From Nemertoderma westbladi (lineage: Eukaryota > Xenacoelomorpha > Nemertodermatida > Nemertodermatidae), in the NCBI GenBank assembly GCA_032718475.1, contig JAUCBJ010004227.1:1-64000 (forward strand): 64,000 nucleotides of DNA, written 5' to 3'. A program made the position numbers and the translations under genes. Under the pieces are notes generated by a model that saw only the letters and a list, made by a program, of their open reading frames with translations, did not search any database and had not been told where the DNA came from. This document shows, in pieces, positions 21,999 to 32,608 of the stretch (the stretch's first letter is position 1; each line of letters opens with the position of its first letter).

Positions 21999-22505
21999 TT
22001 AAGAATGCTGTGCTGGCTTATCGACAAAATTGCACCGCCACAACTCCCTATCACCCATGACATTTGCTAGATCATCCGCATCTTCAAGGCCAGTGTCCTT
22101 TAAGATGCGTCTCAAGAAAGTCATGGGCTGTCCACCATGCTTATTCACTCCATGAGGCTGCCAAAGTACAAGATTATGCACTGGCTGGTCCTCACGGCGA
22201 AAGCAATGTCCTGCAAAGCGGAGGCGATTTTGTTCTAGTGTAAAGCTTGGGGGAACCAATGAGACACCTCTAATGTTATATAGTGTCTGGTTGGAGATGT
22301 GTGCATTGTACTTGACACAATGAACCCGGCGTAGCCTTCTTGTGAATGTGCCATCCAGAGATTTGGTGTCCTCAGCAGTTAGAGCCCAGCATGGACTCCC
22401 ATAGAGGAGTACTGGAACTACTGCTGCTCTAAATAATCGGACCTTAAGTGTCCGATTAATTCTCGGTGACTTCCAAATCCTGGAAAGCCTATTCAAGGTG
22501 CCCAT
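21999..22505 (-). pseudogene. C-terminal domain of the RTE-like ORF
   Basis: 168 residues: WKSPRINRTLKVRLFRA, VPVLLYGSPCWALTAED, LRRVHCVKYNAHISN and QNRLRFAGHCFRRED. The LYGSPCWALT..RRLRRV..RLRFAGH order is the usual region after the RT in RTE-type elements. It starts 12 bases inside the RT frame in another frame, so one frameshift separates them. A nearly identical copy lies at 53257-53763. Confidence 0.85.
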
Positions 22506-23410
22506 GCCTTTCCCTTACGTATTCGAAGGTCCTCACCTGACTTCCGGATCCATGATCCCAGGTAACAGAAGTCATCCACATGCTCAAGCATACCATCTTT
22601 TGAGCTTATGCTCATCCGATCAGAGACTTGCTGAGGACTTTCAAAGTTGACTGTCAAAATTTTGGTCTTTCTGGAGTTAATAAAAAGACCAACACTAGAA
22701 GCAGCATGTTCTAATGAGCTGAGGAGCCGTTGGGCTCCCTCTAGTGATTCTGAGAGTACTCCTAAGTCATCAGCAAAGTCTAGATCAGTTAGGTACTTGG
22801 CAGGATTTCCTCGACTTCTGGAGCCAGTAGGTGGAGATATCATCACCCCATCATAATTATGATGATCTAAGGACATGCGTAGAACACAGTCAACTACAAT
22901 TATGAACAAGAATGGTGCAAGTGTGTCTCCCTGGAGGACACCCCATAACACTTCAAATGGATCTGTGTCACCGTCAACAGTAGACACAAATGTTGTCGAA
23001 CCATCGTATACTGATCTGATTGCTGCAATAATTTCATCAGGAATCCCATATAATGAAAGTATGCTGAACATACGTGAGCGAGAGACTGAATCAAAGGCCT
23101 TGAAGAAGTCAAAAAAGATAACAGCTAGATGCCTTTCTTTCTTTTTTGATAATTCTTCAATTATCCTTCTAAGTGCCAAAATGGGCTCCATGGTCCCACG
23201 ACCTTTACAGAACCCATTCTGATTTCCACGGAGCAGTCTCTCAATGGGATCCCTGATGCGATTTAATAGAACTCTATTGTATAGCTTTGCAGCAACCGAG
23301 ATCAATGAGACTCCCCGAAAAGAACCATAGAGTGTTAGGTTGCCTTTCTTGGGAACTGGCACCAACATATTTGTTTTCATTTCTTGTGGGACTCTTGTTG
23401 TTCGGTACAT
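22493..23410 (-). pseudogene. Reverse transcriptase of the RTE-like element
   Basis: 305 residues. Motifs in order: YGSFRGVSLISV (about 28-39), QNGFCKGRGT (64-73), VIFFDFFKAFDSV (97-109), GVLQGDTLAPFLF (157-169), DFADDLG (211-217, catalytic Asp pair) and INSRKTKILTV. The start is set by the first Met in frame, but the true protein continued from the endonuclease. This enzyme would copy the element RNA at the nicked site. The 3' side overlaps the C-terminal frame, which begins at 22505. Confidence 0.88.
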
Positions 23411-24108
23411 GTCTACTATAATGGGATAGATGAGCTTTAAACACTCAGGTATTTTAAAGACCTCAGGGGGAACACCATCTACTCACTCCACTGGCACGAT
23501 TGGTCTTAATGCTCTTTGCAGCAGCCTTCACTTCTGCAAATGAGATATCACCAATGGAAATATCTGGGAGTACAGACTCAGACACCTTTACTTCTATAAA
23601 GTTATCAGACAATACCCTGTCATTATTGAGGAGCTTTTCGAAGTGGGCCTTCCAACCATTGAGGCGATCGGCTGGTGATTCAGCCTTAACCTTGGTGGTT
23701 GGTTGGCTTTTTCGACCACCAAGCAAGTTGATCGATCTCCATGCCTGGGATGATTGCCTGCTGTCGTCAGCATCATTGATGGCATCAACCTGTTGGTTTA
23801 TTAGCTCCTGTAAATTAACAGAGTACTGCCTGTTCAGGGACCTAGATGCAGCCTTAACTGCATTCTTGGCCGCTGTAGTCTGTTTGAGTTGGGACTCTTT
23901 CTGCGCCTTGTAGAGGTAATTTCGGCACTTCTGAATTTTGTTGTCAGTCCAGGGGGCCCCCGTCTCCTGTTTCGAGGGTATACAGGAACTGTTTCTGCAG
24001 CTGCTAACTTAACTGCCTCTGTGAAGGCAGTATAGCCCTCACAGTGATATGCCGCCTCAGAGGCAAGAACCTCATACCTGTTGCTCAGCTGTAGTGTGAA
24101 GCTGCATC

Positions 24109-24897
24109 TCACACTTGGCTGTTGCAACAGAGAGGACCAGTCATGCCGCGGCAAGGCAGATTTCGTTGTTCTGCTAGCACGCATATATAGCGTATAGAGC
24201 CCCTGTATTTCCTACGAAACAGGATATGGTCTATCTGGGACTTGTGACCACTGGGTCCACTATGAGTCCCTAGCTTTCCAGTTCGCTTCTTGAACTGGGT
24301 TCCAGCCGAAAACAATCCATTTCCAGAGATAAAATCCTGAAGATGGACGGAATTTCGGTTAACACTATTGCTATAGACCCAGGGCGATGTAGGTGATTGA
24401 TGCAGACTTGCATTAAAGTCTCCCAGGAATGTTAAGAATGCATGCTGATCCACTCCATCAGTAGCTGCTTGTAGATTCTTGTAGAAATTTTCCACCTCCT
24501 CTGCAGGGGCAACACTAGTTGGAGAGTAGCACACAATCAGAACCACCTTAGGAAACTTCTTAGCCAGTCTTCCAGAACATGAGAAGTGGCAACGGATGAT
24601 GCGGTTAGAGATTTGGTCTATATTGTCCAATGCTGCATGTGCAGTTTGATTCATCAATAGACCAATTCCACCATTGCCACTATCATCTGCGGAAGCGAGG
24701 GCGAGTCGCCAACCGCCCCCCATGTCCTTAATCAGAACCTGATCAGTCTGTCCAGTCTGGATTCGGTGCTTTTGAACACCCACTGCACTAAGAGAAAGCT
24801 TATCTGCCAAGGCAGTCAGCTCACCTTGTCGCATTGGGGACCCGAGTGTTAGGGTGTTTACTGAGGCTAGTCTAGTGACTTGCCTCAGATTCACCAA
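24109..24897 (-). pseudogene. APE-type endonuclease of the RTE-like element
   Basis: A 262-residue frame with VNTLTLGSPMRQGELTALAD at its start, GNGGIGLLMN, VVLIVCYSPTS, FLGDFNASLH (the GDFN metal and catalytic segment) and SQIDHILFRR (D and H near the active site). These are the ordered motifs of the nuclease that nicks the target for LINE insertion. The frame ends early at 24109 and continues shifted at 24184-23834 (LPRHDWSSLL). Confidence 0.85.
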
Positions 24898-25829
24898 TGG
24901 CTTTGTTGGTCGGGGTGGAACATGAGAGTAGCCTCCAACTCCAGAATCCCTCTCCCCCTCGCAATCTGGCCTCCTTGGTGACCCAGGGTTTGGGCCAGAA
25001 AGGTCATCAGGAAGGGACTCAAAGAATTGTTTGCCGCTCTCTCTCCAGTAGGGTGTGATACAGGCAGCCGGTCAGGAGATACCTGACGCCTGTGAGGCCG
25101 ATTGTGTCCAGTCATTCCACTGGCCTCTAGTTGCTGGACCTCGGCATTACTAATGTAATCCATAGTGGGGGTTGGGGAGTGCTTTTTTGCCGAGTCAGCT
25201 CTCGGGGCAAATACCACACCCTGGTTTGCCATTCCACAGGGTGGGTGTCGCAGTGGCGACAGATATGAGGCCCATCACCCATATCTACTCTGGCGCACAT
25301 GACCCACCATTGGCTGTGCAGCCCATCTGCTGGGTCATGCCCTGTACCCATGCTACCAGGTGCAGGTCGCAGTGAAGTGCACTCAGAGTGGACATGAGAA
25401 CACTATACTCCTGACCAGCCATTGGTAGATCACCATCCGCCTGGCCAGGCCATATACCCCTGCAGCCAAGTATATGGGTCCTTAATCCAGGACCAAGGGC
25501 ATCCTTATCCCAGAACGAAGGGGGTCCTAGTTACAGGACCAGATTTGCCCTAGTAAGAGGGTCTATGCAGCTACAGGTGGCACCTCATTTATGCTGCATG
25601 GAGGTGGCAAGTTTTCTTGATCAATGACCTAGAATGCCTGACCTGACCTGAATAATTGTAATAAATAAAACAAGTTGAGATGTTTCAATGTTAACCGCGA
25701 TTAAAAATTTACACTGCTGTTCAATCTATTTTATTATAACAGAGTACATTTTAGTACACTTAGTATCAGATAGTCAACAAAAGTATTCTGTCTAACTATG
25801 TAAAATTCAATCACCTGGCCTGCCACATA

Positions 25830-26320
25830 ACACAGCACAATTAGTAAGTAACCTTGTAGATATTCCATTGGATTCACTGGGAAGAGCTATCAGTTGAACA
25901 GTTGATGTTTGCTTAATGTCTGGGATAGCATGACTGAGTAAACACAACCTTACTAAACTTGGCAAGTAATATACTTCTATGCAGTTTGGGCCTATTCACT
26001 ATATCATTCATTACTATGCATGCCCTCTCTATCAATTCTTTTTCATGAGCACACCAGCTGGTGTTTCTATCATTTCGTTTCGTTATGGGGCTATTTTTTC
26101 GAAAGTAAAACAAGTTGAGATGTTTCAATTTAAAACGCGATTTCACAAGTATGCATAGAAATCTATTTTCATGGTTCATGCAATATTTCATCAAAATCGT
26201 TAGAGCCGTTTTTGCATGTTTTTGCATTTTATTGCATTTTTGCATTTGCTTTTGCCTGTTTGTAGCCAGTAGTCAGTAGCCAGTAGTCAGTAGTCAGTAG
26301 CCAGTAGTCAGTAGCTTTTT
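25830..26320 (-). repeat. Diverged relative of the hairpin-ended repeat
   Basis: GTAAGTAACCTTGTAGATAT, GAGTAAACA, AAACTTGGCAA, CATGAGCACACCAGCTGGTG and TTTCATCAAAATCG follow in the same order as in copies A and B at 33.3 and 35.0 kb. The translated block reads LIALPSESNGISTRLLT here against LIALPVLPKGISTIRLLT there. It ends at an AGTAGTC microsatellite (about 26260-26313), where A and B have GTCA repeats. The ORF at 25913-26245 is part of this repeat. Confidence 0.6.
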
Positions 26321-26689
26321 TTTCTTACATTAGATTAATAAATAATCAAGTCTTACGACTTCCGAATTAGGCAGTGAGTTTATGTAATCTGGTAATGTGC
26401 ATAACTGTCAACCAATGCTTCATGCAGAGTTACAAGTTACAATAATTTTAAAGAAAGTACGTAGACCAATGGGAAGTTTAGTACTAAACGATAGATTTGA
26501 AGCAAATTGTATTGAAATTGCCATATGTCAATATGTTGACATGATAATTTATAATTATGGAAAATGGGTGTAACTTGATAATTATGGTATATAGTATATG
26601 AGATTTGGTCATGAAGTGATGAAGTCATGTTATTTAGTCACGAATTAGCAATGGCGATTCACACACTATCAATACCTCTTAGTCCTGAC

Positions 26690-26993
26690 CTGTATCCAAA
26701 CAAAGACACCACCAACCATCGCGGAGGCAGAGCAAGCATTATCGAAAGAGTCCGAATGCGAAATCCAGTCTACACCGGATGCCACCCAAGACACAAGCGT
26801 AGCCTCGATTACACATGGACTCACGCCTCACCACCAGAACTTCCACAAGGTGTATGATGAGAAGTTTAGCCTTTGCACACCAGAGACCATCTGTGGTACC
26901 ACCCAGCGTTGTGATGGCCACTCATTGATCAACATACCGACTGGTAATGTGCCCTCTTCTAGCACGCCCGCTGCTCGACGGGGATTTTGTTGA
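26690..26993 (+). other. Unassigned ORF-like segment of higher GC
   Basis: One frame is open for about 100 codons: EAEQALSKESECEIQSTPD, then HHQNFHKVYDEKFSLC, CGTTQRCDGHSLINIP and SSSTPAARRGFC before a stop. Base composition is less AT-rich than the surroundings and there is no obvious start or splice site, so a decayed transposon ORF is likely. I cannot name a family. Confidence 0.35.
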
Positions 26994-27424
26994 CAAGTTG
27001 GTTTGAGTGTAAGAGGTAGGTAAGAGGTAAGTCTACCTCAATATCAAACGACGCCACCTTTTGATTGGACCAAACCCCCTTGCCGACCAGGTCTGCATGG
27101 ACAGGTCAGTGGTGTGGTGGACACCACCACTCGACCCTACACATCCAGAAATTCATGGGATAGAGTTACCTCCGGCGCCAAATGTCAAAGTCAGTAACCC
27201 TCCGTTGAGTAAAAATATCGCGTGTATCTGTATAATAATATTCTAATTCAGAATCAAATAAGTTAAAATGAGTTATCATCTAGCTACAGTAGTGTTGTTG
27301 CAAAAACTGTAGCTATAATTTTTACTTTGTTAATACGAAACTGTTAGTGTCAATGGTACTAGTTACAAAATATTATAATTTTAATAGTGATATTTTTAAA
27401 AGACATGATAAATTGAATGTGGCG

Positions 27425-27510
27425 AGAATATTAGAAAAACAGCGATGTAAGGACTTTCAGCCACAAGAAATTAAAAAATTGTGTTATTGCAGACGTTTCA
27501 ATAAACAATG
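27425..27510 (+). repeat. Left arm of a 1.5-kb-spaced inverted repeat
   Basis: TGTAAGGACTTTCAGCCACA, AGAAATTAAAAAATTGTGTT and GCAGACGTTTCAATAAACAA recur inverted at 28943-29030 with few changes; weaker similarity continues outward on both sides. The left arm lies in a 73-residue ORF (27347-27568) without known domain. Confidence 0.75.
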
Positions 27511-28286
27511 CAATGGTTATCTTAATCATTGCGGTACAGTAGTAGGTAGAGAATGTTGGCATGCATGAATGCTGGTTTCATGTTATTGCCAACTAAATTC
27601 CCAATTAAGGGCCTTTTATTATTTCGTCTTGTAATGATGTATAATTTGAATCAATTGTATAATCAATTGTTGATCAATTGTATAATGTATAATGTATATT
27701 GTATATTCGATATATTGAATTAATGTCTTATTTTGCTGTACAGTATACAGTATTACTGCATAATGTAAAGTATATTCGATGTATCTAATTGTCTAATTGT
27801 TGTTTTAGACAGTACATTGTACGAATATTGCTCTGCTGCTGGCTCTGTGGCAATACAGCCGCAGAAAGGACCCACTATTCCCAGTGTCAGAAAGTACCAC
27901 CCAGCCTTTCAGACCTACAAATAGCGCTATTCCTGATGCGTCTTGACCGCCCATTACCTACGAAATAGATACGCCTCTACGTCTAATTTTATTAGAAAGA
28001 TATTCATATAAATAGTCGCCTTGTCGTTACCCCTTTTAACCTTTATTAATAATTTTACTATATTAATGTGCTACTAAAATACATATATTATTTAATTTAC
28101 TGTTTTATTGTCCAATGTTGGAATTAAAGATATATATTCATTGTACGAATATTCGATATTAACTTTTTGTCTAAATTTGTTGTTATATTGCTGTAGAATG
28201 TAGAGTATATTCGGTATGTCGTGTCGTCCACTGTAGGCCTATGTACCGGTAGTTATGTACCGGTAGTGTACGTACAACGTTAATCA

Positions 28287-28935
28287 ATGTCAGTCTCAGT
28301 CAATTCTGTACCTACTACCCCATCGATAAAGAGTAAGTGTCCCAATTACCTAAAACAAAAATTCAACAGAGTATGCGATACTCACTCTTACAGTAGTACC
28401 AGAGCTAGTGCTTCAAACTTTTACCTCCCGAATTGTAAATCCTTTGAATCTGATACTTTCTTTTTTAACGGCATTAAAAATTGGAACGCTCTGCCTAATG
28501 AAATTAAAAACCTAGATAATCAACATTCTTTTAAATCTGCAGTTAAATCTCACCTCCGTGTGCAATGTAAAAATAGGTACAATAGTCCTACAGTAAGTTA
28601 TTAGTTTATTAATTATTTACTATTTATACTGTAATTACGTTTTATAATAAATTGTTCTGTACATTACATCTTTATCGTTGAGTCGGACATTGTCACGCTC
28701 TCGGTAAAGTTGTACATGTACATAGTGTAATTACGTTTTATATTGGTTTTAGGTTAGCGTAGTGTAATATTGTATTTGTAACCAAGTAACATAAAGGACC
28801 CCCTTGGAAATAAGCTGCAAAGCTTTAGGGGTAATCCTATATGTTATGTTGGACAATACCTTTATACTGGTACATTGTTTGGTGTATTTGTTGTTGTTTA
28901 TAAATAATGTATAAATAAATCTATCTATCTATAAA
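28287..28935 (+). pseudogene. 3' end of a CR1/L2/Jockey-type LINE
   Basis: The 105-residue frame ends a LINE protein: CPNYLKQKFNRVCDTHSYSS then TRASASNFYLP, FFFNGIKNWNALPNEIK and FKSAVKSHLRV, the usual C-terminal pattern HSYxTR..WNxLP..FK..L. The 3' untranslated part contains AAGGACCCCCTTGGAAATAA and GGGGTAATCCTATAT, a pattern common to CR1/L2-like ends, and finishes in ATAAATAAATCTATCTATCT. The element is truncated at its 5' side and lies between the inverted-repeat arms. Confidence 0.8.
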
Positions 28936-28942
28936 GATAAAC

Positions 28943-29030
28943 ATTGTTTATTGAAACGTCTGCAACAACACAATTTTTTAATTTCTTGTGGTTGAAAGTC
29001 CTTACACCGTTGTTTATATTTTTACTTGCG
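28943..29030 (-). repeat. Right arm of the inverted repeat
   Basis: Reverse complement of 27425-27510, read as GTGTAAGGACTTTCAACCAC on the minus strand. The segment between the arms carries the 3' end of a LINE. Confidence 0.75.
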
Positions 29031-29106
29031 ATATTTTTACTCTCAACAATTTTATACGCAATCCTTTAAATTCTTAATAGTAATATGCCCTAATCATAGC
29101 AACTAC

Positions 29107-29213
29107 CCATTAAATTTCGTAAGGCCCTCTTCCAGTTCGGTCCATCCAAAGGAATCACTGGGATTAACACTGATCTCCAGTGAATGGACCTTGTGAAACT
29201 GAATCCCACAATA
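29107..29213 (-). pseudogene. Beta/gamma-crystallin-like exon with a frameshift
   Basis: After AATGTAG on the minus strand, one frame gives VLWDSVSQGPFTGDQC then a stop. One base away the next frame gives NPSDSFGWTELEEGLTKFN up to GGGTAGTT, a possible donor. LWD...FTGD...WTELEEG..FN has Greek-key spacing, and the phase-1 entry matches the phase-1 exit of the exon at 29931. The extra T in TGTTAAT is either a real frameshift (pseudogene) or a sequencing error. The usual following SSxxV strand is missing. Confidence 0.5.
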
Positions 29214-29930
29214 CTACATTATTGATGATAGTAGTGATAAATGATTTAAAAAACAATACATTATTATCATTGGCTGGTTATCTGCATAATTAGTTAGTAT
29301 CCCAATTGATATTCATATACATAACCGTTAATCTAATTAGGTCAGGAATACATAAAATATCATATATTTGAGATGATACAATATTTTTTTTAAAGATATA
29401 ATTCTACCACCATAACATGTAATATAGTACGATTATAATTTTATTTTATATCAAACATTATTTTAATTTTATTTCAATTTTGTTATTTATATTTCACTGG
29501 CAAGGATTCAAATATGTAACAATGTTAATACAATGTAACAATTGATAATTCTTGCAATATTTGAACGCGTATACTCAACTGTTTCTTAACAAAATTCAGA
29601 TATTGTTACAAATTTAGAATCCTTGCAACGCAAGCTTTTTCTAATGACATGAAAAAAATTACAACTAATGTGAAGAATGGTCACGATACGGAGGGTGCGA
29701 TTTCGCAAAAGACACTTTTTTATAAATCAAATTTTTAATTATAATTGCAAAATCAAAAATTCCAGCGTCATGGAAACAATTACGGTCAATTGAACTAGTT
29801 GTGTTACAAATTTAATGAAATGTGATAAAGGTTTGTAGAAAATTGGGAGGTGAAGGAGGGGGGGAGGGGGGGGAGGGGGTCATCAGAAAATCACATTATA
29901 TTACGGGTCATGGTTTAATTAATAACTAAC

Positions 29931-30076
29931 CATACTCATCAATCTTTGATTCCTCACAAATCATTCTGAATGATTCTATTTGATTGATTCCCACAGGATA
30001 CATATCCCTCTCATATTTCGCTCCCTCGTAAGCCCCTCGCTGAAACACTAAACTTGTTCCTTTGTGGTCGGGTTCG
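29931..30076 (-). CDS. Beta/gamma-crystallin-like exon (Greek key)
   Basis: The minus strand shows TTATTTGTAG, then a 146-base exon, then GAGTATG|GTTAGT. Phase 2 in and phase 1 out give 48 residues starting EPDHKGTSLVFQRGAYEGAK and including NQIESFRMICEE. This aligns with exon 2 of the complete gene (DDNFNGPNLIVEFGWY ... AISSAIV), which has the same entry and exit phases. The calcium clamp is not conserved (NQIESF). Its upstream partner was not found: a foldback element and a Penelope element occupy much of the next 2 kb upstream. Most likely exon of a paralogue or of a gene broken by transposons. Confidence 0.65.
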
Positions 30077-30270
30077 CTACAAATAAATATTATAAATAAT
30101 GGATGGGAGAATCTCTTAGGCTCAGTTAGCTAAGGAATCACTTTTCACCATCTGTCAGTCAAAAATAAGGAAATGGCACTGTTAGTGGATCCATTCCGCT
30201 ATGCATTCCAACCACAAATGGGGGGGGGGGGTGCGATTTACCATGTTGGCTATCAATGTATCAAACAGGG

Positions 30271-30666
30271 GATGTTAGGACAATTGCGACCTGGACAATT
30301 GCGACCCGGACAATTGCGACCCGGACAATTGCGACCCAGTCAATTGCGACCCATGATTTTAGAAAAATTTGATGGGTCGCAATTGACCGGATCCCGCATT
30401 TGACCAGGTCGCAATTATCCGGGTCGCAATTGTCCGGATCCAGATAAAAAGATGTAATGTATATCATTGATAAATATCATTGTATCATTGTACAGTATAT
30501 CATTGACAATTGCGACCCGGACAATTGCAACCCGGACAATTGCGACCCATAATTTTTATTTAAAATCATGGGTCGCAATTGACTGGGTCGCAATTGTCCG
30601 GGTCGCAATTGTCCGGGTCGCAATTGTCCGGGTCGCAATTGTCCGGGTCGCAATTGTCCGGACTCC
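30271..30666. mobile_element. Foldback element of 14-15 bp units with 9-bp target duplication
   Basis: CAAACAGGG stands immediately left (30262-30270) and right (30667-30675). The element opens GATGTTAGGACAATTGCGAC and closes with the inverse CAATTGTCCGGACTCC. It is two consecutive palindromes built from tandem GGACAATTGCGACCC units going in and GGGTCGCAATTGTCC units coming out, with A/T-rich loops near 30353-30370 and 30548-30572 and TATCATTG repeats between them. Drosophila Foldback (FB) elements have this design and make 9-bp duplications. The ORFs across it are repeat artefacts. Confidence 0.8.
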
Positions 30667-30831
30667 CAAACAGGGCATACCAGCAAATGGATGATGCAAT
30701 AGGGCAAGCTGGGCAGAGGGCTAGAAGCTGCCAAAGGCCTAAGGAGGTAGATGCATGATGTGATTAGTAGCCAATGGGAGGCCAGCACATGACAATGAGT
30801 ATATCGACTGGAGGCCAACAAACTTGTAAAC

Positions 30832-31935
30832 CTAAGGATATCCGTCCAGTTCTGGAATTTTGTACCTCGATGGTGCTAGATGGTTCTGTAATGTTGGTGC
30901 ACGTCGGTGGACTACCTTTATTTTCAGTTTATTGAAAAAGTTATTTAGCTCGGGGTCATGCATGAAACTTGATTTGTGTGTTGATATGATTCTGGGCAAT
31001 GAAGGCATTTTTGGCTCGTTCTTAACAACGTAGTATATTGTTTCTTTATCTGGTTTCTTTTTTGTTTCTTTTTCCCTGCTTTTCTTGTGTTCTAGAACAG
31101 CTGCTGATGCAAATTGTTTTGTTACTTCACCAACATCCCAACCTCGTGCAACAAAAGCTGCGCCGAAGTTTACAAGGTGACCAAACAAGGCATCATTTTG
31201 ACTACAATTGCGTCGGAGGCGTAGGGCCACACCATAAGGAATAAATTTTTTCTGTTCTTCAGGGTGAGAGGAGGTGTTGTGCAAGTACTGATGTACGTCT
31301 AGAGGTTTAAAATACGTATCTGTCTGTATTAAGCCTTCTTCATCAATATATATTTTGAGATCTAGGTAATTTACTGACTTTCCTTTCTGCTCGATGCAAA
31401 ATGTTATTTTGCCTGGTTTAACTTCATTATTTAAATCAGATGTGAAACTTTCTAATTTAACGTCTATATCCGTTAAGTATAATGCCAAAATGTCGTCTCG
31501 GTAGCGACCATATTCTTCTGGAGCATTTGTGCTTTTATACGCCACTGTGTCAATCTTGCGAGCACCATAACCGTCTGTATAAGTGCATGAATATGAGGGA
31601 CCCATAGCTGACCCGCTAGCCTGTGTATAATGTTGACTATTGAAGCTGCAATTGTTTGTTACTAAGCAAAGTTCTAAACCTTCTAAAATACATGCAGGGG
31701 GCGGCGATTCTGGTAATAAAAGGTCTTGATGCATTTCAAGTAATTCTCTGATACTGTCGAGGCCATCGGCATTATCAACACTTGGGAAAAAATTCGTTAT
31801 ATCTAAACAAGCAAACTCTGCACTGTCTGTAAGTGGTGCGTACTTGTTGTTGAACAATTCAATTTTGTCTAGTAGGTGCAAAGTATTCTTAATATACGAG
31901 TTGTGTTGCGTTGCTAGGGGTGATGGATTATTTCA
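30832..31935 (-). pseudogene. Penelope-like reverse transcriptase without C-terminal endonuclease
   Basis: The open frame extends 5' of the first Met (31881) to about 31935 with SPLATQHNSYIKNTLHLLDK, the start of a Penelope RT finger. Then FACLDITNFFPSVD (about residues 23-36 of the Met-started frame), SGSAMGPSYSCTYTD (89-103), RYRDDILALY (126-135, catalytic Asp pair), VNYLDLKIYIDEEG, and DVHQYLHNTSSHPEEQKKF. The protein ends in PELDGYP at a stop just past the RT thumb and connector, where canonical Penelope proteins continue into GIY-YIG. Upstream is blocked by stops near 31940. It could be a truncated copy, an endonuclease-lacking type, or a Naiad-type element whose nuclease is N-terminal. 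Confidence 0.85.
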
Positions 31936-32050
31936 CTATAAGGTAGCATTTTGTAGCTTAACGTAAAAACTTTCTAAAATCCGACGCATTTTGATTAAAT
32001 TACAGTAATGTAATATGCCTATTCATATTGGTACACTAAACCCATATGTA

Positions 32051-32129
32051 ACTCTATTGGCGCAGTGGTCAGATGGTTAAGGCGTTGGTTACATTATAGC
32101 AGGTTACGAGTTCGAATCCCAGTTGGGCT
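32051..32129 (+). tRNA. tRNA-like sequence with A and B boxes, probably a pseudogene or SINE head
   Basis: TGGCGCAGTGG (32058-32068) matches the polymerase III A box and AGTTCGAATCC (32109-32119) the B box, at the normal distance. A D-stem (GCGC/GCGT) can form. The T-stem, anticodon stem and acceptor stem do not pair, and there is an enlarged D-loop. So it is not a functional tRNA; a tRNA-derived SINE or dead tRNA gene fits better. Confidence 0.55.
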
Positions 32130-32254
32130 ATTTATTTTCGCTTTGATTTAATTAGATAAGCCAATGAGGGGCATACAACATATGGAACGATGAGTTGGGC
32201 CAATCATAGGGCATAGAACATCTTATTGCTCCAATGTGAGGCCATGGAATGCTC

Positions 32255-32317
32255 TGGAAGGTTCTAGCGGATTCTATGTCCCAGATTTGCTATATAAGGG
32301 CTGCTTTGCCTTCAGTT
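32255..32317 (+). promoter_or_regulatory. Promoter-like TATA and initiator pair
   Basis: TATATAAGG at 32291 is followed about 21 bases later by TCAGTT (32312-32317), an initiator-like word. GGAAGGTTCTAG at 32257 resembles a heat-shock element half. The region downstream (to about 32450) ends in TTTTATTCGTAACACACACA and may be a decayed LTR; no partner LTR was found. Confidence 0.35.
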
Positions 32318-32608
32318 ATCACTCTATTCTCTATTCCCTAATATCTTAGTCGACTAGCTTATTTTCGTAGCTAGCGCACGGTATTGTTTCGGTCAGTAAA
32401 TCACTAAAACCTAGTACAATGGAGTACACCAAAATTGTTTTATTCGTAACACACACACACGCCCTAAAACATATGCACCCTTTAGAGCTCCACTAGTTAT
32501 TACATACCTTAGGTTACTCTCAGGCAGAATCTATTCTGTAGTTTACTATTCGTAGTTTGTGAATTTAGGATCTGATATTTAGTTACGGCAAGAAGGAGTA
32601 TTTACTTA

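Larger units (their letters stand above)
21937..25640 (-). mobile_element. Near full-length RTE-like non-LTR retrotransposon
   Basis: Read on the minus strand from about 25640: an untranslated and leader part (also found at 38320), an apurinic-type endonuclease (24897-24109), a linker (24184-23834 and 23726-23463), a reverse transcriptase (23410-22493), a C-terminal region (22505-21999), and a 3' end of short TAG repeats (21937-21973). That order and a 3' microsatellite tail fit the RTE clade. Frameshifts separate the blocks, so it is dead. At least five other pieces of the same family lie in the window (18.5, 38.3, 47.9/53.17, 53.25 and 61.45 kb). Confidence 0.85.

Noticed and set aside
22647-24005. 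Plus-strand ORFs opposite the RTE-like element
   Set aside because: Antisense shadows of the RT and linker coding sequence.
30173-30821. Four ORFs across the foldback element
   Set aside because: Translations of CAATTGCGACCC repeats (RPGQLRPGQL, VAIVRVAIV); no gene.
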